Shown in pieces: positions 25,601 through 32,184 of a stretch of 64,000 nucleotides of DNA. The position numbers and the translations under genes are program-made. Source of the stretch: JANMEB01 sp041745295 (lineage in GTDB: Bacteria; Planctomycetota; Planctomycetia; Pirellulales; Pirellulaceae); contig JBGTJE010000004.1 in assembly GCA_041745295.1 (NCBI GenBank), forward strand, positions 1 through 64,000, written 5' to 3'. The notes below the pieces were generated by a model, which did not search any database, was not told the DNA's origin, and saw nothing but the letters and a program-made list of their open reading frames with translations. Each line of letters starts with the position of its first letter. Within the stretch, counting starts at the first letter, position 1.

Positions 25601-25995
25601 CATCGTCCGCTGGAACATTTAGGTCGAGCCCATTGGCAACCGCGACTGGCAGCGCTTTGCGCGTTAACCAGACGGTACCAAGCAACCAAGCAACCCAGCG
25701 ATTCGATGTGGACCTTCCGGTGGTTTCAGCGGCCCGTCGCCAACCGGCGACCCGGCCCGTTCAACGGGTATTCGCGCCGGCGTTCGCACCAAGCGTTCAA
25801 TTGCGTAATGTGGCGGGTGCGGTGCGGGGTCGGGAGACCCTCGCACAGCGCGAGCGCGTTGTAGCAGGTCCCCACCGCGCTGTGGCCGGTCTCCTGACCG
25901 AGCCACTCCGGTCGACCCTAGGTTTCCCTGAGCGTTTCAGTTCCGATTCTCAATACGCTTACAGTGAACTTGTGTTTTACTATCTTCGTGGTTGA
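22672..25995 (+). CDS. ELWxxDGT-repeat surface protein, 18 repeats, type B C-terminus
   Basis: A 1107-residue paralogue of the preceding protein. It starts MRIHKLKSFGVSRSVRQRAK with LEPLEPRMLMAG about residue 40. It has nine ELWxxDGT units, the same PG-rich linker (GVPGAGLPGAGVAGVGV), and nine more units. The linker and following unit are almost base-for-base identical to the third gene while flanking units have diverged. The tail (about 975-1080) includes VRGRETLAQRERVVAGPHRA, a translation of palindromic-repeat DNA also present in the second protein. The end is motif B, FSSDSQYAYSELVFYYL. The 3' flank (GCGGCTGCGCCGGTTAAACGA) is shared with the second gene. The gap from the third gene is 86 bases, so the two may be co-transcribed. 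Confidence 0.86.
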   Translation: MRIHKLKSFGVSRSVRQRAKSANRLLRVLADRTHIGLEPLEPRMLMAGMPTLIDLVPGAGASAPSNFTNVNNTVFFVATDPTNGTELWKSDGTLAGTAPVKDLRPGVSNSSPASLTNVNGTLFFSANDGTNGLELWKSDGTSAGTVLVKDINPGSYIVPFSSYPSFLTNVNGTLFFSATGGNGQTEIWKSDGTNAGTVLVKDLQTFYGSSPSLLTNVNGTLFFIASELDVTGRELWKSDGTVAGTVLVKDIRPGPVASQTRFLTNVNGTLFFSANDGSTGYELWKSDGTIGGTVLVKDILSGSVGSIGPSFGASFTNVNGTLFFQAFTEQSGYELWKSDGTTAGTVLVKNINTNYYVGSDPASLTNVNGTLFFSAHNGTTGYELWRSDGTAVGTVLVKDINAGEDSLPQLLSNMNGTLFFSADNNRAIGFLNGREVWKSDGTEIGTVLVKDIQPGFNSSIPSELTNVNGTLFFRANDGVNGIELWVMDGGGEPTVKGSGVTDLGVILPGVIGSGVPGAGLPGAGVAGVGVKPPTTPSELGLIDIVAGAGASSPQDFTNVNGTIFFTANTAVAGRELWKSDGTSAGTMQVEDIRLGASGSNPTQLLNVNGRLFFAASDATGGNELWISDGTPAGTLRLKDIQIGAFGSNPEKLTNVNGTLFFIANDGLNGVELWRSDGTSAGTLTVLDINSGTASSSPNYLINSKGTLFFAANNGINGTELWRSNGTTATTVLIKDIRTGALGSDPIAMTNVKGIVFFSANDGTSGVELWKSTGTFANTLLVKDIRPGAASSNPTEFTNIKGNVFFTANNGTSGTEIWKSNGAAGGTFMVKDIRVGATGSGPTQLLNLNGLLVFTANEGSSGLELWRSNGQVAGTVRVKDIRPGALGSAPTNLVNHNSTLFFSADDGLNGRELWKSTAFGPGTLFVADINPGAGSSNPSFIESAETMLFFAANDGASGSELWTLSNPLAAALQAQNAPSSAGTFRSSPLATATGSALRVNQTVPSNQATQRFDVDLPVVSAARRQPATRPVQRVFAPAFAPSVQLRNVAGAVRGRETLAQRERVVAGPHRAVAGLLTEPLRSTLGFPERFSSDSQYAYSELVFYYLRG

Positions 25996-26251
25996 GACGG
26001 CGAAATTATCCGAGCGCAACGCCAACAGACGTGGGCCAGCGGCTGCGCCGGTTAAACGAAAGAGCGGCCGATAGTGTGGAAAACTTCCAACCGAATTCAA
26101 CCCTTACCCTCATCCTTGGATTCTCTGTGGATAGCTTATTGTTTGGACAACGACGGGGCAGGATAATGATGACGCGCGGAAAGCGGTCAAGGCCGCACCG
26201 AACGTTCTGTTCAAAATCCTGTGGCGGTGTCGCAACGCTTGCGACATTGAA

Positions 26252-26836
26252 ATGGCTGAGCAAGATTTATTTGCAGATTTCATCCGGCGCGTCCGAGCTG
26301 GCGACGAACTTGCTGCCGAGGAGTTGTTACGCAAGTTTGAACCGATTGTGCGCCGCGAGCTGCGACTGAATATGAGCGATCGACGAATCGGCCGGGTCGT
26401 CGACTCCGTAGACATATGTCAGTCGATTTGGTCCAGTTTTTTCTTGCGGGCGGCGGCGGGCCAATATGACTTGGACACTCCCAATCATTTGGTCAAATTA
26501 TTGATGTCGATGGCCAAGAACAAACTGGCTTCGCAAGCCCGCCAACAGCATCGACAAAAACGTGATGTGGCCCGGACGGAATCGCATGGTGGCCTAATTG
26601 ACGGCTTATCAGACCATCAACAGGATACGCCCAGCGCGATAGTGTCGGGCAAGGAATTGCTTTCCGTCATGGAAGGAAGACTCTCTCCGGACGAGCGCCA
26701 AGTCGCCGATCTGCGCCGACAAGGTCTCTCTTGGGCCGAGGTGGCCGAGCGACTAGGTGGAACTGCCCAGGCGCGCCGGATGCAAATGGACCGAGCGGCG
26801 GACCGAGTCGCCCAGCAAATCGGGATTGACCAGTAG
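26252..26836 (+). CDS. ECF sigma factor of the kinase-linked planctomycete type
   Basis: A 194-residue sigma factor. Region 2 includes FADFIRRVRAGDELAAEELL and RRIGRVVDSVDICQSIWSSF (the D-I-C-Q-S motif of this subgroup), then HLVKLLMSMAKNKLASQARQ. Region 4 is LSPDERQVADLRRQGLSWAE with helix-turn-helix VAERLGGTAQARRMQMDRA. Planctomycetes have ECF groups encoded next to Ser/Thr kinases, thought to receive their signal through the kinase rather than an anti-sigma factor. Here the kinase gene starts 221 bases downstream. No clear ribosome site precedes the ATG. It could control the surface-protein array just upstream or its own operon; neither is shown. Confidence 0.9.
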   Translation: MAEQDLFADFIRRVRAGDELAAEELLRKFEPIVRRELRLNMSDRRIGRVVDSVDICQSIWSSFFLRAAAGQYDLDTPNHLVKLLMSMAKNKLASQARQQHRQKRDVARTESHGGLIDGLSDHQQDTPSAIVSGKELLSVMEGRLSPDERQVADLRRQGLSWAEVAERLGGTAQARRMQMDRAADRVAQQIGIDQ

Positions 26837-26842
26837 AGAATG

Positions 26843-26974
26843 AACCACGAAATACACAAAAGACACGAAATGCGGGAAGGGAATGAAGTCATTTATCACG
26901 AGGGGAGTTATCGGATTTGATTCTCCGATTCATTCTGATGGTCCTCTTTCGTGTGTTTTGTGTATTTCGTGGTT
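26843..26974. repeat. Long inverted repeat between sigma factor and kinase genes
   Basis: 28-base arms at 26843-26870 (AACCACGAAATACACAAAAG then ACACGAAA) and 26947-26974 pair with one mismatch across a 76-base loop. The element begins six bases after the sigma-factor stop. It could attenuate read-through to the kinase gene or be a mobile palindromic element. Confidence 0.75.
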
Positions 26975-27057
26975 TGCCTCTTATATTCCAAAGGATCCGT
27001 GCGTTTTGCCAAGTTTTGGCGATAAGAATTAGAGACTTGCTTTCCTAATCAACCCAA

Positions 27058-30000
27058 ATGCCTGATCGGATCGACGTTGTGGTCCTATTGCGAAATCTGA
27101 AATCGTCGCGAATCGGCCGATGGATGGCCAAACTCGTTGGCACTTCGTCGAATACTGGTCGCTCCACTGTTCTTGGACACACGGATCTAAGCACGTCCGA
27201 AAAAAATCAGCGCTCACTACAAGTCCAGAATCTTGTCGACTGGTATCTGCATCTATGCGAGCAAGGGAAACGTCCGAGTATGGCCGAGGCGATGGCGATT
27301 CATGCAACCGCGCCGCCAACCGAGTTGACGGCGTTGCTTTGCGCCGACCTTGCCCAGCGATGGCAACAGGGCGAACAAGTTCTGGCCGAGCAAATCCTTG
27401 AGCAGTTCCCGGCTGTTTTAGCCGCGAGTGACCATGCGATTGATTTGATTTACGCGGAATATCTTGAGCGTGAAAAGGCAGGCCAAGCTGCCACTGCCGA
27501 TCAGTACGGCGCACGATTTCCGCTATTTGCGGAAGAGCTGCGGGCACAAATCGAATTCCACCAAGCCCTCCATGATCCTTCCGCGACTTCGCACGGCAGT
27601 TTTGGATTGGTGTCCGCCGAGTCAGATGTTCAAGCCAACACCAGACCCTTTACCGCGACCGATCCAACTTTAGATCTGAATCCCGCGAATTTAGGCGGCC
27701 ACGAAAGCAATGGGAACGTATCGAGCCCGCCTCAGATTCACGGGTATGACATCCTGGAAGAAATTGGTCGGGGTGGCATGGGCGTGGTTTTCAAAGCCCG
27801 CCATCGAAAACTCGATCGACTAGTCGCCCTGAAAATGTTGCTCGAAGGTCCCTTCTCCAATCCGAGCCACGCGCGGCGATTTCTGGTCGAAGCCAAGGCT
27901 TCTGCGCGGCTCCAACATCCGGGCATCGTGCAAATCCACGAAGTAGGGGAACACGAGGGGCGACCTTATTTGGCATTTGAATACATCGACGGCGGGACTC
28001 TTGCCGATCACATTCGCGGTCGACCCATTCAACCGATGGCCGCCGCCGCGATCGTCGAAGCGTTGGCACGCGCGGTTCAGTTCGCCCATGAACGCTCGGT
28101 CGTCCATCGCGATCTCAAGCCAAGCAACGTCATGTTGCAACAAATGAATTCGCCTGCCTACACGTCAGCGCGGTCGGAAACCTCAAAATCGAATCCGTGG
28201 AAGGAAGGCTCTACTGGCGATGCCAACAACCCGGATGCCCAGTTGCTGAAGCAATTTCAATTCAAGATCACCGACTTCGGTTTGGCCAAATTTGTCGAGG
28301 AGCATGCCGACCCAGACGGTGGTCCGACGATTGCCGGCGACATCATGGGAACCGCGGCCTACATGTCTCCCGAGCAGGCGCGGGGGGACTCGCCCAAGTC
28401 GTCGCCTGCCTCGGATATCTATTCGTTGGGAGCCATCCTCTACGAATTATTGACCTGCAGACCCCCGTTCGTCGGCACGCGACCGATCGATGTGATGGCT
28501 CAAGTCGTCGCGGACGAACCGGTCCGACCTTCGCAACTCGTGCGACGGATGCCCGCCGATTTGCAAACGATTTGCTTGAAGTGCCTCGAAAAGCACCCCC
28601 ATCGACGCTATAGCTCGGCTTTGGAAATGGCTGAGGAATTGGCACGATTTCAGGCCAACATCCCGATCCTGGCACGGCGCAGGAGCCAGCTGGAGCGTGG
28701 CTGGAGTTGGTGCCGTCGCCACCCGGTAACCGCGATCTCGCTGGCCTCGTTCGCCACGCTGTTGCTTTCGATTTCAGTGGTAACGACCGTGTACTCATTC
28801 CTGTTGAAAGATCAGCTCGAACAAACAAAGGCGGCCGAGTTGTCGGAAAATGATGCCAAAAAACAAGCGATCGAGCGGCTCTGGGGATCCTATCTGGCTG
28901 AGGCGAATGCCAAACTAAACAGCCGCCAGATCGGTCAACGATTTGAAGGCTTAGCCGCAATCAGGTCGGCTCAAATGCTCGGTGACTCGATCGAACTTGA
29001 CGAACAGCAGCTCGCCAAAATGCGCGAGGCCGCCATCGCCTGCCTTGCACTCCCCGATGTGCAAATCCTAGGCAAGTCTTCAAGTTCGGTGCCACAAAAC
29101 CCAGGTGCTACTTTCGATAAACATCGAACGTACTATGCCTATGTTTCCGCGGACGACTATGTGATTGTCAAACGCTGTAGCGACGATCGCACGATCGCCG
29201 AGCTCAAACAACAAAGCGGGCGGTCCGTACCGCTATTGAGCGCTGATGGGAATTGGCTCATGGTTTTAAACGATCACTGTCGCATCTTTAGTCTGGGCCA
29301 ACGAAGTTCTACCGTAGGACGGCCTTTCCAGGCACTCGATCGCCCGAGAGAAGACGGCCCAGAAGGGCCTCCCTACGCTGAAAATGCCAACAATTCACAG
29401 TCGTTTGGCCTGCCGCCCGTCGAACAAATCTTTGAAACAAAGTCTCAAGGTTGGTGGGCATTCTCGTCCGATGGCACGCGAATTCTTGGTGCGGACGGAG
29501 GTGGAGAACTCAAATTGATTGACATTGCGACCGGTGCCACGATTCGAACCTACGGCCCGACGGCGACTATGGGCCGTCCCTTATTCTCACCCAATGACTC
29601 GAAGGCAGCTTTGGTGACAAATGAGGCGATCGAGGTGCTCGATCTGACAACAGGGGTCACCATCCAACGATTCAACCGACCGTACATAACCGGTGATGCA
29701 CAACCTTGCGCGTGGCATCCTAACGGCTTGGTGCTCGCCATTGGTCCCTATGAGACTGAAGGAGTCGTGCTTTGGGATGTCGTAACAGGCGCGAAACTCG
29801 ACGCGGTTGGAATGTGGGGCGGCTATTTCACGCCGTACTTCAATTCAACCGGAACCCTATTGCTGGGTTATGCCAATTGGGGTGCCAGTTTGTCGGTCTG
29901 GAACACGGAAACTAGCCAAATGGAGTTTCGCGAATCTAGCTACTTCGTAGGGGATCCCAAACCAACTGCCGATGGAGGTTTCAGTTTTCTGTCAAATTCC

Positions 30001-31713
30001 GGGGAGATGACTTCCACGGGTGTTGTCGAACCGTCCACCGTTTTGCATTTGTTACCTAAGCCCTTAGGTTGGCAAGCGACTCGATTCAATCCGGACGTAG
30101 CCTACAGTAACGACGGACGTTTTTTTGCTCACGGTCTCAATGGACAGGTCTTGTTGTATGAAACATCCTCGATGCGCCTGCTGGATCGAGTATTGACCGG
30201 AAGCGAGTGGGGATTTGTTGGCTTTGACGGTGATGGGTCTCTGCTAACTCTTACTGACTTGGGATTGGTCCGCTGGCCCATCTCGGGTGCGGCATCCGAT
30301 TCATCGAAGGATTCCGAGGCTCCGGGACCAACGTATTCATTTGGTCCCCCAGAAAAAATCATCGACGCCGATTCCAATGTCGACTTTGCCGTCAGCTCGG
30401 ATGGACGGCAGATTGTAGTTCCCACGGCGGACGGGGTATTCGTCGTTCGAGACGGAGCGTCGAACAACCCTCAATTTTTGGGGCCGCATCCGGACGTCCG
30501 GTCAATGTCCTTTAGCGCGGATGGAAAGTGTCTAGTGACGGGGGGCTGGAGCAGCGGCACGGCACGGATTTGGAGCCTCACGTCCGGTGAGCTGCTAAAA
30601 ACCTTGAATGAGCCGACTTGCTGCATGGTGGAATTCAGTCCCGATGGTCGCTTCTTGGTCACAAACTCGAACCGAGTCTGTATCTGGTCGGTCGAAGACT
30701 GGGAGTTGTTATCGACGGTCGCCGTGCAGGGTTCGTCGCCTACCGGGGTCCTCGTTTGCTTTTCGCCTGATAGTCGATTGCTCGCAGTGAGCGATGCAAC
30801 CGCCCGAATCCATTTGGTAAATCCGACCACGGGCAAGATCATTACGACCTTAACCAATCCTCATGAAGCGATCACCAACAGAATGGCGTTCAGTCGGAAA
30901 AGTGATCGCCTGGCCGTTTCGTTCGATGGTTCCGTTCATGTTTGGGACCTGGTTGCCCTGCACGACCGCCTGGTTGATGTCGAGTTGGGCTGGCCTCAAT
31001 CGGAAAACCACCTCGCAACTGCGCTTCCCGCGCAAGGCGCAAACCACAGTCAAAAGCAGGCCTCTGTGGCGATCGAGGCAGGTCATGGCCTCACCATTTC
31101 TAACAAACACATATCAACCGATTCCGTCAGCGCCCGATTTGTCCTCGACCAGCATTTTCAGCAATTAGCGGTCGCCGAGCAAATCCAACGTGCGCGGATT
31201 GCGGTTGAACGTGGCGAACTAAGTGCCGCGCGGATTTTATTCGAGCAAGCCATTTTGCAACGTCCCGAATCTCCGCTCAACTGCAATAATTTAGCGTGGA
31301 TGTTGGCGACGGGTCCTTCAACGATTCGCGACGTGAAACAAGCTGAAATTCTGGCTCGCCGCGCGGTCGCGTCGGCACCCGACCAAGCGATCTATCTCAA
31401 CACGTTGGGAGTAGCCCTATACCGAATGGGCAAGTACGCCGAAGGAATCACAGCCCTCGAGAAAAGTTTGTCGCAAAACCCATCGTTCAATCAACCTTAC
31501 GACCTGCTGTTTTTGGCAATGTGCCACGCGCAATTGGGGGATTCCGAGAAAGCGCGCCAGTGCCAGAATCGTGCGTCGCAACTCATGGAAGCTCATGGCA
31601 ACGGACAATCCAAAGCCTGGCACGAGGAGCTAAATGAATTCTCCAACGAAACAGTCGCCACTTTGGCCGTCTGCGAAAGGCGAGCGCCGGAAGCGATAAA
31701 TAACTACGATTAG
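27058..31713 (+). CDS. Membrane Ser/Thr kinase with WD40-like propeller and TPR region
   Basis: A 1551-residue protein. An N-terminal region (about 50-170) of helices is typical of planctomycete kinases. The PknB-like kinase domain starts at about residue 230 with the P-loop IGRGGMGVVFKARH, VALKMLL lysine, HRDLKPSN (D352), DFG (D406) and MSPEQ near 437; all catalytic residues are present. A basic juxtamembrane stretch and one membrane helix (about 556-583, ISLASFATLLLSISVVTTVY) follow. WD40-like repeats run from about 640 to 1320 (for example FSADGKCLVTGGWSSGTARI), and TPR-type helices from about 1375 to 1510 (LNNLAWMLATGP-like). Residues about 753-775 (GRPFQALDRPREDGPEGPPY) are the translation of an inserted palindromic repeat. 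It is paired with the ECF sigma factor upstream and probably senses through the extracytoplasmic propeller. Confidence 0.9.
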   Translation: MPDRIDVVVLLRNLKSSRIGRWMAKLVGTSSNTGRSTVLGHTDLSTSEKNQRSLQVQNLVDWYLHLCEQGKRPSMAEAMAIHATAPPTELTALLCADLAQRWQQGEQVLAEQILEQFPAVLAASDHAIDLIYAEYLEREKAGQAATADQYGARFPLFAEELRAQIEFHQALHDPSATSHGSFGLVSAESDVQANTRPFTATDPTLDLNPANLGGHESNGNVSSPPQIHGYDILEEIGRGGMGVVFKARHRKLDRLVALKMLLEGPFSNPSHARRFLVEAKASARLQHPGIVQIHEVGEHEGRPYLAFEYIDGGTLADHIRGRPIQPMAAAAIVEALARAVQFAHERSVVHRDLKPSNVMLQQMNSPAYTSARSETSKSNPWKEGSTGDANNPDAQLLKQFQFKITDFGLAKFVEEHADPDGGPTIAGDIMGTAAYMSPEQARGDSPKSSPASDIYSLGAILYELLTCRPPFVGTRPIDVMAQVVADEPVRPSQLVRRMPADLQTICLKCLEKHPHRRYSSALEMAEELARFQANIPILARRRSQLERGWSWCRRHPVTAISLASFATLLLSISVVTTVYSFLLKDQLEQTKAAELSENDAKKQAIERLWGSYLAEANAKLNSRQIGQRFEGLAAIRSAQMLGDSIELDEQQLAKMREAAIACLALPDVQILGKSSSSVPQNPGATFDKHRTYYAYVSADDYVIVKRCSDDRTIAELKQQSGRSVPLLSADGNWLMVLNDHCRIFSLGQRSSTVGRPFQALDRPREDGPEGPPYAENANNSQSFGLPPVEQIFETKSQGWWAFSSDGTRILGADGGGELKLIDIATGATIRTYGPTATMGRPLFSPNDSKAALVTNEAIEVLDLTTGVTIQRFNRPYITGDAQPCAWHPNGLVLAIGPYETEGVVLWDVVTGAKLDAVGMWGGYFTPYFNSTGTLLLGYANWGASLSVWNTETSQMEFRESSYFVGDPKPTADGGFSFLSNSGEMTSTGVVEPSTVLHLLPKPLGWQATRFNPDVAYSNDGRFFAHGLNGQVLLYETSSMRLLDRVLTGSEWGFVGFDGDGSLLTLTDLGLVRWPISGAASDSSKDSEAPGPTYSFGPPEKIIDADSNVDFAVSSDGRQIVVPTADGVFVVRDGASNNPQFLGPHPDVRSMSFSADGKCLVTGGWSSGTARIWSLTSGELLKTLNEPTCCMVEFSPDGRFLVTNSNRVCIWSVEDWELLSTVAVQGSSPTGVLVCFSPDSRLLAVSDATARIHLVNPTTGKIITTLTNPHEAITNRMAFSRKSDRLAVSFDGSVHVWDLVALHDRLVDVELGWPQSENHLATALPAQGANHSQKQASVAIEAGHGLTISNKHISTDSVSARFVLDQHFQQLAVAEQIQRARIAVERGELSAARILFEQAILQRPESPLNCNNLAWMLATGPSTIRDVKQAEILARRAVASAPDQAIYLNTLGVALYRMGKYAEGITALEKSLSQNPSFNQPYDLLFLAMCHAQLGDSEKARQCQNRASQLMEAHGNGQSKAWHEELNEFSNETVATLAVCERRAPEAINNYD
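29314..29378. repeat. Palindromic repeat inserted in frame within the kinase gene
   Basis: GTAGGACGGCCTTTCCAGGC at one end and GACGGCCCAGAAGGGCCTCCCTACG at the other match the intergenic family copies at 7397, 19207 and 51412. The insertion keeps the frame and adds about 22 residues. Confidence 0.8.
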
Positions 31714-31769
31714 GCTCGAGCCATTGTGGCTGAAGGTCTTGGCCATTCCTAAAGGTTTTTCCGTTCTGT

Positions 31770-31804
31770 CGCCCCAGGTTTGGGGGAGAGGGCAGGGTGA
31801 GGCA
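31770..31804. repeat. 'GGGGGAGAGGGCAGGGTGAGG' repeat
   Basis: CCCCAGGTTTGGGGGAGAGGGCAGGGTGAGGC is a widespread bacterial repeat type. Relatives occur inside the ABC exporter gene (33430-33490) and the SNF2 gene (53185-53240). Confidence 0.6.
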
Positions 31805-31832
31805 ATTGGCGAAACCGCGCCGATAATGTGCA

Positions 31833-31862
31833 AAAGGCACTGGGGTTGAGACCAGTGCCTTT
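31833..31862. terminator. Bidirectional hairpin terminator
   Basis: AAAGGCACTGG and CCAGTGCCTTT form a perfect 11-bp stem with an 8-base loop between the converging kinase gene and the small basic-protein gene. Confidence 0.7.
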
Positions 31863-31960
31863 CGTCAACTGAACTGTCGGCAAATCGCGATGTGTTCGTC
31901 GGCCGACTTGGTTGGCGAATCTACCGTTCGCCGTCGACGATCACTGTTGGCGGGCCAGAA

Positions 31961-32056
31961 TTACTTCTTGGGCATCTTCGCGGCGTTGGACTTGCTGTCC
32001 TTTTTAACCTTTTTGTTTTTCTTGTCGTTCTTCTGACTGTTGTTGCCCTTGCCCAT
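31961..32056 (-). CDS. 31-residue lysine-rich basic protein
   Basis: ATG at 32056 is preceded by AAAGGAG with a spacing of about nine bases, a better ribosome site than most genes here have. The peptide starts MGKGNNSQKNDKKNKK, continues with further lysines and ends AAKMPKK, so roughly two in five residues are lysine. A longer open frame upstream (to 32155) lacks a ribosome site. It is transcribed toward the hairpin at 31833. No enzymatic motif is possible at this size; binding to nucleic acid or ribosome is a guess from charge. The name and family are not known to me. Confidence 0.68.
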   Translation of the reverse strand: MGKGNNSQKNDKKNKKVKKDSKSNAAKMPKK

Positions 32057-32184
32057 GATTTCGAACTCCTTTGACGAATGTGAATGGCCCTTGGGCCAAT
32101 GAAAATTGCGTTTCCGTCGGTTGTGACGCAACGCATGACGCCGCGAATATACCAAACGATCGACGATTCGTCAGGGTGGATTTC

